From assembly GCA_047174275.1 (NCBI GenBank), contig JBCQUC010000002.1, positions 1 to 64,000 on the forward strand: DNA of 64,000 nt. Direction: 5' to 3'. The stretch is from Alistipes sp047174275 (lineage in GTDB: Bacteria; Bacteroidota; Bacteroidia; Bacteroidales; Rikenellaceae). The notes under the pieces were generated by a model. It had not been told where the DNA came from, ran no database searches, and saw only the letters and a program-made list of their open reading frames with translations. This document shows positions 55,712 to 64,000 of this stretch, one piece after another. Made by a program: the position numbers and the translations under genes. Every line of letters starts with the position of its first letter. Position 1 is the stretch's first letter.

Positions 55712-56701
55712 TTACCATCCAGAGCCAGCTCCACCGCCGCCAAAGCTACCACCGCCGAAGCCGCCACCAAAGCTACCGCCGCCACCGCCGAAGCCACCTC
55801 TTCGAAAGCCACGTGCCGATCCATAACCACCTCCGATTATCACACCACCAGCCAAACTCTGATTAATATCATCTCGAAGTTTTCGCACTATACGATGCTC
55901 ATCGCCCCCACAATGAGGACACCGATAGGTATAATCCACCAAATTAAAGCTATCACCTCGCTGAACAATCCTCTCACTTACAGCATGATAACCCATCTTC
56001 CCACACTTAGGGCACTTGGAGTTACGATAGTAAGATATCATCGAGAAGATCATCGGAAGACCTATCACACACCCCAAAATAATCAATATCGAGACAAATG
56101 ACAATCCTCCACCAGCACTACCTGCTTCAGGATAATAGTCACTTCCACCAACATTAAGTTCGCTCCTAACAAGCAGACTCTCAACCACACGAACACCGCT
56201 CACCATACCTGCACTATAATCCCCTTGACGGAAATATGGCAACATATATTGCGTCTGAATACGCTTACAAATTGCATCTGGAAGCACCCCTTCGACACCA
56301 CGCCCCGTAACAAAACGTATTTGACGCTGATCCCCAACGAGAAGTATTCCAAGACCATTATCACGCCCCTCACGACCTACACCCCACTCCGAGAATAGCT
56401 TATAAGCAAACTCAAATGGGTCAGCCACCTGCTTCGACCCATCCACCACAATCTGATCCACCGCAACCACCGCTATCTGCGCAATATTACTAACCTTTAA
56501 GGCGTAACATATTGAATCAATACGCGCAACAGCACTCTCCGAGAGGATACCATCGGGGTTAGAGACAAAGTTATATCGGCTCTTCAGCTGGACATTAGGG
56601 ATCTCAGCGACACTGTAATCACGTGCCACCACCACTCCAAATGTCACAAATAAAAGTGCAAAAAGGAGAACCGCTCTTCTTATATCAATCTTCAAACTCA
56701 A
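55712..56701 (-). CDS. TPM-domain membrane protein (YgcG-like)
   Basis: 329 residues. It starts at a TTG, since no ATG lies between the gh13 stop and the signal peptide (AVLLFALLFVTFGVVVA). An exported TPM domain follows (about 40-175; GILSESAVARID, GRDNGLGILLVGDQRQIRFVTG), then a membrane helix, a zinc-ribbon-like segment with CPKC and CPHC, and a Gly/Ser-rich tail. Starts 1 bp after gh13 ends and lies 28 bp before lemA, a common partner. Confidence 0.87.
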   Translation of the reverse strand: MSLKIDIRRAVLLFALLFVTFGVVVARDYSVAEIPNVQLKSRYNFVSNPDGILSESAVARIDSICYALKVSNIAQIAVVAVDQIVVDGSKQVADPFEFAYKLFSEWGVGREGRDNGLGILLVGDQRQIRFVTGRGVEGVLPDAICKRIQTQYMLPYFRQGDYSAGMVSGVRVVESLLVRSELNVGGSDYYPEAGSAGGGLSFVSILIILGCVIGLPMIFSMISYYRNSKCPKCGKMGYHAVSERIVQRGDSFNLVDYTYRCPHCGGDEHRIVRKLRDDINQSLAGGVIIGGGYGSARGFRRGGFGGGGGSFGGGFGGGSFGGGGAGSGW

Positions 56702-56702
56702 A

Positions 56703-57983
56703 CTATCTCTTTAATACAAAAACCTTATATGACCATGGAGCCATATACTCACTCACCTCCGACGGAAGCTCTACCCTCTTGCCACTAAATCCATCGCAAT
56801 ACTCACCTGCATAGATGCCAGTGTTATATTTAGCCTCAATGTGATACTTCGAAAGATTCATCACCGCAATGACTCTGTCGGCACTACACTCGCGAACCAA
56901 TATCAACAGGCAATCCTCCGCATTGTTGTTTATTGTAGTCCACTTACCACCCTGCTCACCAGCTCGAAGCGATTTAAAATTATGCTTCAAATCTGCAAGT
57001 TTTCGGTATTGCTCTGTTCTCCAACTCTCAACATAACACTCCGCAGGGATTGGATCACGATCAAAGAAGTCAAAAGAGTGCTCATAACCAACCTCTTGCC
57101 CCGTATATATCAGCGGCATACCACCAGGAGCGACAAACGAGAAGAGTGTCATCACAGCCAAAGAGTCACCAAATCGCTCCTGCTCTGTCCCCTGCCATGA
57201 GTTCTCATCATGGTTCGAGGTAAAGATCATCTTCATTGTCCAACGTGGATATCCCTTACTTTGGTATAGGAAATCCCTTAAAGCTCCTGTTCTTTGATGC
57301 CCTTTTGCTACATCACACATCAAATGGTGCAACTCCCAACCATAACAGCAGTCGAAGGCTCTATCAAAGAGGTTAGTCTCCTCCGCCTCCGCCAACATAA
57401 ATACATCGGGCTTCATTTTGTGAAGATCAGCAGCAACCTCCTGCCAAAACTCAATAGGCACTAACATCGCCATATCGCAACGAAATCCATCAACTCCCCT
57501 CTCAACCCAATACTTCATTGCATCGATCTGACCACGCCAAACATCATGATTTGCATAGTTAAGTTTTGCGGTATCACTCCAATCCCATGGAATCAACGCC
57601 ACTCCATTCTCATCACGCTCATACCAATCAGCAGGCTTTTCGCTAATCCATCGAGCATCACACGCTGTATGGTTAGCGACCCAATCTAATATCACTTTGA
57701 ATCCCAAACGATGAGCCACCTCAAGGAAAGCATCAAAATCAGCCAATGTGCCGAACTCATCATTTACACTAACATAATCACTAATCGAGTAGTAAGATCC
57801 CAGAGAACCCTTTCGACCCTCCTCTCCAATATGATAGATCGGCATCAGCCACAAAATATCGACCCCCATTTCGCGCAAGAACTGCAATTTGCCCATAGCC
57901 GCCTTGAAAGTTCCCTCTGGAGTAAGTTGACGAATATTCATCTCATAGATGACTGCGGAGTAGCTCCACTCTGGATGTATCAT
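56703..57983 (-). CDS. GH13 alpha-amylase-family enzyme
   Basis: 426 residues from the ATG at 57983; an upstream in-frame start at 58037 would begin before the predicted transcription start. The GH13 catalytic set is visible: Asp170 (DGFRCD), Glu199 (MLAEAE) and Asp259 (TSNHDEN). No signal peptide, so cytoplasmic. It acts on alpha-glucans or maltooligosaccharides; exact specificity is not readable. First gene of the gh13-tpm-lemA operon. Confidence 0.9.
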   Translation of the reverse strand: MIHPEWSYSAVIYEMNIRQLTPEGTFKAAMGKLQFLREMGVDILWLMPIYHIGEEGRKGSLGSYYSISDYVSVNDEFGTLADFDAFLEVAHRLGFKVILDWVANHTACDARWISEKPADWYERDENGVALIPWDWSDTAKLNYANHDVWRGQIDAMKYWVERGVDGFRCDMAMLVPIEFWQEVAADLHKMKPDVFMLAEAEETNLFDRAFDCCYGWELHHLMCDVAKGHQRTGALRDFLYQSKGYPRWTMKMIFTSNHDENSWQGTEQERFGDSLAVMTLFSFVAPGGMPLIYTGQEVGYEHSFDFFDRDPIPAECYVESWRTEQYRKLADLKHNFKSLRAGEQGGKWTTINNNAEDCLLILVRECSADRVIAVMNLSKYHIEAKYNTGIYAGEYCDGFSGKRVELPSEVSEYMAPWSYKVFVLKR

Positions 57984-58014
57984 AATTGTATCTTTTTTAA
58001 TTGTGTTTGTCCCG

Positions 58015-58045
58015 CAAAGGTAACACAAAAAAATCAATTTACAAA
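58015..58045 (-). promoter_or_regulatory. Promoter of gh13-tpm-lemA
   Basis: TTTG (58042-58045), a 19-bp spacer and TACCTTTG (58015-58022) on the minus strand exactly fit the Bacteroidetes promoter pattern. The start codon is 31 bp beyond the -7 box. Confidence 0.75.
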
Positions 58046-58075
58046 ATCGGAGAACTCATATCTACCACACAAATA

Positions 58076-58103
58076 GGAGATTACCTCCGAAAAGATAATC
58101 TCC
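58076..58103 (-). terminator. Probable terminator after the GH3 gene
   Basis: An 8-bp perfect stem (GGAGATTA at 58076-58083 with TAATCTCC at 58096-58103) and 12-nt loop lies 23 bp after the GH3 stop. The following bases in the minus direction are TATTTGTG, so the T-tract is weak. Confidence 0.6.
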
Positions 58104-58126
58104 CATATATTTTTAAGATCGAAAAT

Positions 58127-60334
58127 TTACTTAAGCGTAACAACAACCTCTTGAGGCTGTGCAGCTCCTCGCCTAACGCTCAATTCACCTGGAGAGGAGT
58201 TTCCAACCACGATGCGATAGTCACCCTTGCGCCATACGCGATCACCCTTGATATCCACAACCTTCAAGTTCTCACTATCAATAGTAAACTCAACACTTTG
58301 ACGCTCACCCTTTTTAAGGTTTACGCGCTTGAATGATTTCAAACTCTTAATCGGGATGTTACCCTCCTTTGCATCAATGCTCTCAGGACAGATATACAAC
58401 TGAACAACCTCATCAGTGTCATAATCTCCAACATTCGCAACATCGAGCGTAACGGTCAAATCATCCCCTTTGCGCAACTTACTCTCTTTGAGCGCAATAT
58501 TACTAAATTCACTCTTCGAGTATGTCAAACCAAATCCAAATGGATACATCGGCTCTTCGATCATATATTTGTATGTACGCCCCTTCATATCGTAGCTATA
58601 GTAGTCTGGTAGTTGATCGACACTACGCGTATATGTAATTGGCAGACGACCCGATGGCGACACCTTTCCAAACAGAATATCAGCAACTGCATTTCCACCC
58701 TGCTCTCCAGGATACCAGATCTGCATAATTGCATCGCAATGCTCCTCGATATCATCCAAGATCACAGGGCCACCACTCGCAATCAACAGGATAAATGGGG
58801 TCTCCTCTCGCTTCATATTCAACAATTGGTGGATATAGTCGATCTGGTTCTGAGGCAGACGTAGATCCAATCTATCTCCATCATCTGGCGAAGCAATGGC
58901 ATCAACTCCCTCACCCTCCATATCGGCAGTTGTTCCGACAACACATATAATAGCATCTGAACTCTTTGCAACATATGGAGCAAAGTTTCTTGGATTGATG
59001 TTTTTGTTGTATGGCAACGCACCACTACGATAGTTCAACGATGTTCCATACGACACCGCACCTGCGACACCCTCCATAATCGTAACCAATCCTGGACTGA
59101 TTCCATAGTAGCTACCCATCAACACATCATTCGAGTTAGCAAAAGGACCTGTAACATATGGCACTTTAATATCTGGAGACAATGGAAGTGTATTATTATC
59201 GTTTTTCAACAGTACAATTGACTTTTGCGCCACTTTACGCGACAAATCAATATGCTCTTGTGAGTGGATCACATCTATATCATATTGATATGGATTCTCC
59301 GCTGGATCATCAAAGAATCCCAAACGGAATCGTGTCTTAAAGAGCTGTGTACACCTCTCACGAATCAACTCCTCACTAACCTGACCCTCATTATAAGCCT
59401 TTCGAAGATTATTATACTCCGAACCACAATTAGTATTTATTCCTGCCTCTAGCGACATCACTGAAGCATCTACAAGATTCTTTACATACCCTTGATTATT
59501 AACCGCACCGCTAATCGCGCCACAATCCGATGTTACATATCCATCAAAGCCCCAACTATCACGCAGAGTCTCCGTAACCAAAAATTTATTTAGGCTAGCT
59601 GGCGTACCCTGCACCATATTATAGGCAGTCATAACACCCTCAACCTTAGCCTCTGTAACCAAAGCCTTAAAGGCTGTGAGGTATGTCTCATTGAGATCCT
59701 GAGGCGAAGCCTGCGCATTAAATGTCAACTTACCCCTCTCTGGGCCTGCGTGCATCGCAAAGTGCTTCGCACACGCTGCAACTTTCAACTTATCGGGATC
59801 ATCACCCTGCATTCCTTTGACAAAAGCAACACCAATTCTTGAGACCAAATATGGATCTTCACCATAACTCTCCTGACCTCGACCGTGACGTGAATCGCGG
59901 AATAGATTCACCACAGGTGCCCAATATGTAATACCTGCATATTTAGATCTATTGCCCATTGATTGAGCTACAGCAAATTTAGCTCGCGCCTCCGTAGAGA
60001 CTGCATCTGCCATCTGCTCGATCAACTCTGGATCGAACGTTGCAGCCATACCAATTGCTTGAGGGAAGATCGTTGCTAGACCATTGCGCGCCACTCCATG
60101 CAACGCCTCATTGTACCAATCGTAGGCCGGCACACCCAATCTTGGAATCTCCTTCGACGAGTTCATCATCTGACTAATCATCTCGTCGACTGTCATCTGA
60201 GAGACCAATATCTCGGCTCGTTTGTCGATCGGCAAGCTGCTATCCCTAAATGAGAGATCTACATCCTGCGCCGACACCCCCATTGCCGACAGAGCAAACA
60301 GGAGCGTCATAATAGTTTTGTAATTTTTGTTCAT
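58127..60334 (-). CDS. GH3 glycoside hydrolase, beta-xylosidase/beta-glucosidase-like, exported
   Basis: 735 residues from the ATG at 60334, which begins a good signal peptide (IMTLLFALSAMGVSAQ); the upstream in-frame part is MITE sequence. The GH3 TIM barrel has KHFAMH (190-195) and nucleophile Asp270 in GYVTSDCGAI. The (alpha/beta)6 and Fn3-like domains follow (GRLPITYTRS, YPFGFGLTYSKSEF). TSDCGAI with EAGINTNCG is typical of GH3 beta-xylosidases rather than TSDW beta-glucosidases. Its 5' region contains MITE copy B. Probably periplasmic. Confidence 0.9.
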   Translation of the reverse strand: MNKNYKTIMTLLFALSAMGVSAQDVDLSFRDSSLPIDKRAEILVSQMTVDEMISQMMNSSKEIPRLGVPAYDWYNEALHGVARNGLATIFPQAIGMAATFDPELIEQMADAVSTEARAKFAVAQSMGNRSKYAGITYWAPVVNLFRDSRHGRGQESYGEDPYLVSRIGVAFVKGMQGDDPDKLKVAACAKHFAMHAGPERGKLTFNAQASPQDLNETYLTAFKALVTEAKVEGVMTAYNMVQGTPASLNKFLVTETLRDSWGFDGYVTSDCGAISGAVNNQGYVKNLVDASVMSLEAGINTNCGSEYNNLRKAYNEGQVSEELIRERCTQLFKTRFRLGFFDDPAENPYQYDIDVIHSQEHIDLSRKVAQKSIVLLKNDNNTLPLSPDIKVPYVTGPFANSNDVLMGSYYGISPGLVTIMEGVAGAVSYGTSLNYRSGALPYNKNINPRNFAPYVAKSSDAIICVVGTTADMEGEGVDAIASPDDGDRLDLRLPQNQIDYIHQLLNMKREETPFILLIASGGPVILDDIEEHCDAIMQIWYPGEQGGNAVADILFGKVSPSGRLPITYTRSVDQLPDYYSYDMKGRTYKYMIEEPMYPFGFGLTYSKSEFSNIALKESKLRKGDDLTVTLDVANVGDYDTDEVVQLYICPESIDAKEGNIPIKSLKSFKRVNLKKGERQSVEFTIDSENLKVVDIKGDRVWRKGDYRIVVGNSSPGELSVRRGAAQPQEVVVTLK

Positions 60335-60352
60335 AGGTTTAGGTTTAATATC

Positions 60353-60662
60353 ATTAGTGTCCGATAAAAATCCAATAAACCTTTGTAATGCGCTGTAATA
60401 CAATAGATTATACATGTTTGTAAAATCAGGGGCTTACTTTTACCGATAGTCCCATTTGAGATACGAAATTGAAAATTTCGTCATCCTGAACTTGTTTCAG
60501 GATCTCAGCAAACGACAATGCAACCCATATAACACGCTAAAACACAATGGTTTAATTAATAATGCAGGGATCCTGAAACAAGTTCAGGATGACGAAATTT
60601 TCAATTTCGTATCTCAAATGGGACTGCTAGAAAAGTTTTATCGGACACTATCGGACACTAAT
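60353..60662. mobile_element. MITE copy B, expanded by an inner insertion
   Basis: About 310 bp bounded by the same ATTAGTGTCCGATAAAA terminal repeats as copy A and in inverted orientation to it. A nearly identical body is interrupted by about 129 bp (60481-60609) relative to copy A. Its right end carries a tandem duplication of TCGGACACTA (60641-60650 and 60651-60660). The 9-bp direct repeats GTTTAATAT at 60343-60351 and 60664-60672 look like a target-site duplication. No protein is encoded. Confidence 0.85.
60448..60625. repeat. 57-bp perfect inverted repeat inside MITE B
   Basis: Arms 60448-60504 and 60569-60625 are exact reverse complements, separated by a 64-bp loop. The inner part of each arm contains TCATCCTGAACTTGTTTCAG, a sequence typical of widespread dispersed bacterial repeats. 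Transcripts crossing it would form a very stable hairpin. Confidence 0.85.
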
Positions 60663-60681
60663 AGTTTAATATAATTTCACA

Positions 60682-60713
60682 CAAAGTTATAATTATATTT
60701 CAACAAAACCAAA
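60682..60713 (-). promoter_or_regulatory. Predicted GH3 promoter upstream of the MITE
   Basis: On the minus strand TTTG (60710-60713), a 20-bp spacer and TAACTTTG (60682-60689) fit the Bacteroidetes promoter. The GH3 start lies about 350 bp downstream with MITE B between, so the mRNA leader would contain the element. Confidence 0.65.
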
Positions 60714-60715
60714 CC

Positions 60716-60764
60716 CACCAAAAAAAATCTATCCGCCAGAGGCAAAAACCTCTAGCGGATAGAT
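60716..60764 (-). terminator. Terminator of the GGGtGRT gene
   Basis: A 16-position stem (60727-60742 with 60749-60764; ATCTATCCGC and AGAGG paired, one mismatch) with a 6-nt loop is followed in the minus direction by eight or more T residues. A strong terminator 27 bp after the gene. Confidence 0.92.
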
Positions 60765-60791
60765 CAAATATTTATCGTCTAAAACGAAAGA

Positions 60792-61793
60792 CTACTTACA
60801 AGCCTCCTGAATAGCAACTGCAACAGCAACTGTAGCACCTACCATTGGGTTGTTACCCATTCCAAGGAATCCCATCATCTCAACGTGAGCTGGAACTGAT
60901 GAAGAACCTGCGAACTGAGCATCAGAGTGCATACGACCCATAGTATCTGTCATACCATAAGAAGCTGGACCTGCTGCCATGTTATCTGGGTGCAATGTAC
61001 GACCTGTACCACCACCAGATGCTACTGAGAAGTAGTTCTCACCTGCCAATGTCTTCTCTTTCTTATATGTACCAGCTACTGGGTGCTGGAAACGAGTTGG
61101 GTTTGTTGAGTTACCTGTGATAGATACATCAACACCCTCTTTCCACATGATAGCAACTCCCTCACGAACGTCGTCAGCACCATAGCACTTAACCTTCGAA
61201 CGAAGACCCTCAGAGTAAGATGTCTCCTTAACAACCTTCACCTCGCCAGAGTAGTAGTCAAACTCAGTCTGAACGTAAGTAAATCCATTGATACGAGAGA
61301 TGATAAGAGCAGCATCCTTACCAAGACCATTCAAGATAACGCGAAGAGGCTCTGTACGAACCTTGTTAGCCATCTCAGCGATCTTGATAGCACCCTCAGC
61401 AGCAGCGAATGACTCGTGACCTGCAAGGAATGCAAAACACTTAGTCTCCTCACGAAGAAGACGAGCAGCCAAGTTTCCGTGACCGATACCTACCAAACGA
61501 TCGTCAGCAACTGATCCTGCGATACAGAAAGCCTGAAGACCCTCTCCAATAGCCTCAGCAGCGTCAGCAGCAACTGTACAACCCTTCTTGATAGCGATAG
61601 CAGCACCTACTACATAAGCCCACTTTGCATTCTCAAAAGCGATTGGCTGTGTCTCCTCACATACTGTGTAAGGATCCAAACCCTTAGACTCGCAGATCGC
61701 CTTAGCGTCCTCGATTCCGTTGATACCATATTGTGCAAGTACAGCGTTGATTTTATCAATTCTGCGCTCGTAACTCTCAAACAAATTTGCCAT
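60792..61793 (-). CDS. GGGtGRT-family protein
   Basis: 333 residues. It contains the eponymous motif in VASGGGTGRTLHPDNMAAGP and a Gly/Met-rich C-terminus (MMGFLGMGNNPMVGATVAVAVA). This is the GGGtGRT family (PF14057), of unknown biochemistry, which regularly neighbours a NifU-like scaffold, as here. No membrane segment or signal peptide is seen. Likely cytoplasmic and linked to Fe-S chemistry, by context only. Confidence 0.88.
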   Translation of the reverse strand: MANLFESYERRIDKINAVLAQYGINGIEDAKAICESKGLDPYTVCEETQPIAFENAKWAYVVGAAIAIKKGCTVAADAAEAIGEGLQAFCIAGSVADDRLVGIGHGNLAARLLREETKCFAFLAGHESFAAAEGAIKIAEMANKVRTEPLRVILNGLGKDAALIISRINGFTYVQTEFDYYSGEVKVVKETSYSEGLRSKVKCYGADDVREGVAIMWKEGVDVSITGNSTNPTRFQHPVAGTYKKEKTLAGENYFSVASGGGTGRTLHPDNMAAGPASYGMTDTMGRMHSDAQFAGSSSVPAHVEMMGFLGMGNNPMVGATVAVAVAIQEACK

Positions 61794-61831
61794 AATTTTC
61801 TCTTCTCTTTTTACGGTTTTTTAACTCTTGA

Positions 61832-62524
61832 TTACTCGTGACGTGGGTCGATGTACTTAACTGCATCTGCGAAACGTCCATAAGTACCCTTAGCCTTCTC
61901 CAAAGCCTCAGTAGCATCTACGCCCTTCTTCACCATGTCCATGAACTTACCCATGTGAACGAACTCATATCCGATAACCTCGCTGTTAGCGTCAAGAGCC
62001 ATACGAGTACAGTATCCCTCAGCCATCTCAAGGTAGCGAACTCCCTTAGCAACTGTTCCGAACATTGTACCTACCTGTGAGCGAAGACCCTTACCCAAAT
62101 CCTCAAGACCAGCACCGATTGGAAGACCACCCTCAGAGAATGCAGACTGTGTACGACCGTAAGCGATCTGAAGGAACAACTCGCGCATAGCTGTGTTGAT
62201 AGCGTCACATACAAGGTCAGTGTTCAAAGCCTCCAAAAGAGTCTTACCTGGAAGGATCTCAGATGCCATAGCTGCTGAGTGAGTCATACCAGAACATCCT
62301 AGAGTCTCAACCAAAGCCTCCTGAATGATACCCTCTTTAACGTTAAGTGTTAGCTTACAAGCACCCTGCTGTGGAGCACACCAACCCACTCCGTGAGTTA
62401 GACCTGAGATATCAGAGATCTCCTTTGAGCGAACCCATTTTCCCTCCTCTGGGATTGGAGCAGATGCGTGATTTGCACCCTTCGTAACACAGCACATCTG
62501 CTGTACTTCGTGTGAATAGATCAT
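61832..62524 (-). CDS. NifU/IscU-like iron-sulfur scaffold-type protein
   Basis: 230 residues. Related to NifU_N/IscU scaffolds, with cysteines Cys11, Cys12, Cys49, Cys56 and Cys77 (TLGCSGMTHS is the typical scaffold turn) and a further Cys near 104. It is longer than IscU, with an extra C-terminal helical part. No cysteine desulfurase is in the window. Its partner is the GGGtGRT gene 38 bp downstream. Confidence 0.83.
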   Translation of the reverse strand: MIYSHEVQQMCCVTKGANHASAPIPEEGKWVRSKEISDISGLTHGVGWCAPQQGACKLTLNVKEGIIQEALVETLGCSGMTHSAAMASEILPGKTLLEALNTDLVCDAINTAMRELFLQIAYGRTQSAFSEGGLPIGAGLEDLGKGLRSQVGTMFGTVAKGVRYLEMAEGYCTRMALDANSEVIGYEFVHMGKFMDMVKKGVDATEALEKAKGTYGRFADAVKYIDPRHE

Positions 62525-62641
62525 AATCCGTAATTTTTATTTGTTGTGTTTTGTCTAATGTTTACATTTTCCGCGACTAAGATACTACATTTTCGCGACC
62601 CTGCAAAATATTTCGTCGAAACTTTTAAACTGAGTCTCTAT

Positions 62642-64000
62642 CTATTTAGATATTACAGCGTGAAACTCCTTGACTCGTCGAACCTCCTCGACACTCTCAA
62701 TTGCCTTGATATGAGCCATCACACCATTGAGTTCCTGAACCGAATGGATCGAGAAATTAATTGTACAATCGACAATCTCATCCACGGTGGTAGTCAACAG
62801 ATTCTCGATCGAAAGTTTCAGATCATTTGTAACGACATTTACCAAATCGCTCAACAGATGATATCGATCAATCGCTTTGATATTGACCGTAACAAGATAC
62901 AACTGTGAACTCTCTCTAAAGTTAACACTCACAATATCGTCACCCTGCTGCGATGCTAACTTAATAATATCCTGACAATTTCGCTTATGTATTACAACCC
63001 TATCAGCAGCCTCTCTAAAACCTACAACCTCCTCTCCAGGAAGTGGCGAGCAGTGTTTACACAACTCCAACCCCTCCATATCTGGAGTGTCACAATCCAT
63101 ATTTTTTATCGCACTCGCAATGCTTCGCTTCGCTCTATAGGTACGAGCACAATCCAGCCACTCCCTCTTAGGCGAGATCTTAGGGTTCGTTCCGATCTCA
63201 ACACAATCACCTCTGCGAAGCTCTGTTTTAATTGTCGCTATTGCACCATTAATCTTTGCATATTGAGCATGGTCTCCAATCTTACTATGGATAGCATATG
63301 CAAAGTCGATTGCCGTTGAGTTCTTTGGCAACACCACTCCATTCCCTTTTGGAGTAAAGACCATTATATCATCATTATAGAAGTTGGCGACAACACCATC
63401 CATAAACGAACCGCCCTTATTCTGGAATGCGATATCTTTAAGAACCTCCTTAAACTTCGAGATCCAATCATTCACACCCGCAACACGCTCCGCAACACAT
63501 CCAACCTTGGAGTTGCTAAACATCCTTTCGGATGCGATCTGCACCTTCTGCCACGATCCATTTGGAGCTAGAACATTGACATGAAACGCCTGATATCCAT
63601 TCTCCTTTGGTGAATCGACATAGTTTCGGGTACTACCTGGGAACTCCTTGCAGAGATCTGTCAATGCAGAGTAGATCTTCAAACATCGATCCTTTTCGTT
63701 CATCCCCAAACGATTATAGAAGATTATCTGAACATTATATTTGTGTGGAATATGTTTAAAATCACTACCCGACCTCTGCATCTGCTTCCATGCAGCGTAG
63801 ACCGAATAGAAATTAATATAGACATCAACATTAACATCATACTTCACGAAGTGAGCCTTTAGCTTTGCACACCACTCAGACAATCGCTCTTGATTGTTCT
63901 TTTTGTACTGCTCCATCTCTCGCTGGATATCGGCATGCTCCCCTGGGCAGCGATACTGCATACTCAGATTCTCCATCTCGGTTTTAACCTCGTAGAGCCC
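62642..64000 (-). CDS. RelA/SpoT-family (p)ppGpp enzyme, 5' end outside window
   Basis: The frame stays open through the right window edge, so the start and probably the HD hydrolase domain are missing; residues upstream of the first in-window Met read GLYEVKTE, matching the Rel linker. The visible part has a synthetase domain (STRNYVDSPKENGYQAFHV), a TGS domain (MVFTPKGNGVVLPKNSTAIDFAYAIHSKIG, trimmed), a zinc-finger-like CKHCSPLPGEEVVG with HKRNC, and a C-terminal ACT domain. Several synthetase residues look altered (VQIAS where VQIRT is usual, a Lys before it where Glu is usual). It may act mainly as hydrolase or regulator. Confidence 0.85.
   Translation of the reverse strand, partial: GLYEVKTEMENLSMQYRCPGEHADIQREMEQYKKNNQERLSEWCAKLKAHFVKYDVNVDVYINFYSVYAAWKQMQRSGSDFKHIPHKYNVQIIFYNRLGMNEKDRCLKIYSALTDLCKEFPGSTRNYVDSPKENGYQAFHVNVLAPNGSWQKVQIASERMFSNSKVGCVAERVAGVNDWISKFKEVLKDIAFQNKGGSFMDGVVANFYNDDIMVFTPKGNGVVLPKNSTAIDFAYAIHSKIGDHAQYAKINGAIATIKTELRRGDCVEIGTNPKISPKREWLDCARTYRAKRSIASAIKNMDCDTPDMEGLELCKHCSPLPGEEVVGFREAADRVVIHKRNCQDIIKLASQQGDDIVSVNFRESSQLYLVTVNIKAIDRYHLLSDLVNVVTNDLKLSIENLLTTTVDEIVDCTINFSIHSVQELNGVMAHIKAIESVEEVRRVKEFHAVISK

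Noticed and set aside
55730..55800. GCC/ACC-rich tandem-like DNA
   Set aside because: It encodes the Gly-rich tail of the TPM protein.
57984..58037. 18-codon extension of the GH13 frame
   Set aside because: It runs over the predicted -7 and spacer region; the ATG at 57983 gives the normal family start.
60335..60415. 27-codon N-terminal extension of the GH3 frame
   Set aside because: It translates MITE sequence; the ATG at 60334 starts a proper signal peptide.

Overview
The window looks like part of a gut-type Bacteroidales chromosome, possibly close to Alistipes/Rikenellaceae. The evidence is AT-rich DNA, lipoproteins with Bacteroidetes-style signal peptides, a fimbrillin-family surface protein, a UpxY-type NusG paralogue, and promoters of the form TTTG-N19/20-TAnnTTTG. 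Genus assignment is inference; no rRNA or marker gene confirms it. No tRNA, rRNA or CRISPR array was seen.

Layout. 1-3.8 kb: the tail of an IS30-type transposase, then one plus-strand gene for a 1190-residue multidomain surface lipoprotein. Every other recognised gene is on the minus strand. 3.8-7.1 kb: an arsenic operon (arsR, small thioredoxin, arsF, arsG, arsC, arsP) with two near-identical candidate ArsR operators. 7.4-12.2 kb: an aryl-pyruvate catabolic operon (omega-amidase, iorA, iorB, phenylacetate-CoA ligase, ACT protein) with its own promoter and terminator. 12.2-13.4 kb: a DEAD-box helicase.

13.4-54.8 kb: an extracellular polysaccharide locus of about 41 kb. It starts with upxY and a 663-bp non-coding leader and then runs as 39 tightly packed genes, wza to a terminal acyltransferase, ending at a hairpin near 13.45 kb. 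It has the Wzx/Wzy/Wza/Wzc machinery and 13 candidate repeat-unit glycosyltransferases. It also has precursor pathways for GDP-fucose, UDP-glucuronate and a CDP-6-deoxyhexose, a MenD-like TPP enzyme next to an SDR, a pyruvyl transferase, several acyltransferases, a DUF2264 protein, and a GtrA/GtrB/GT-C side-chain cassette. No initiating sugar-phosphate transferase is visible.

54.8-60.8 kb: gh13-tpm-lemA and a GH3 glycosidase gene, with two copies of a MITE bearing 17-bp terminal inverted repeats. The second copy carries an inner insertion that makes a 57-bp perfect inverted repeat, and it lies between the predicted GH3 promoter and its start codon. 60.8-64 kb: the poorly understood GGGtGRT / NifU-like pair, and a RelA/SpoT-family gene cut by the window edge whose synthetase domain looks degenerate.

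The best leads are the MITE pair, the unusual sugar chemistry (CDP-sugar branch, MenD-like enzyme plus SDR, DUF2264), the GGGtGRT pair and the repeated ArsR operator.
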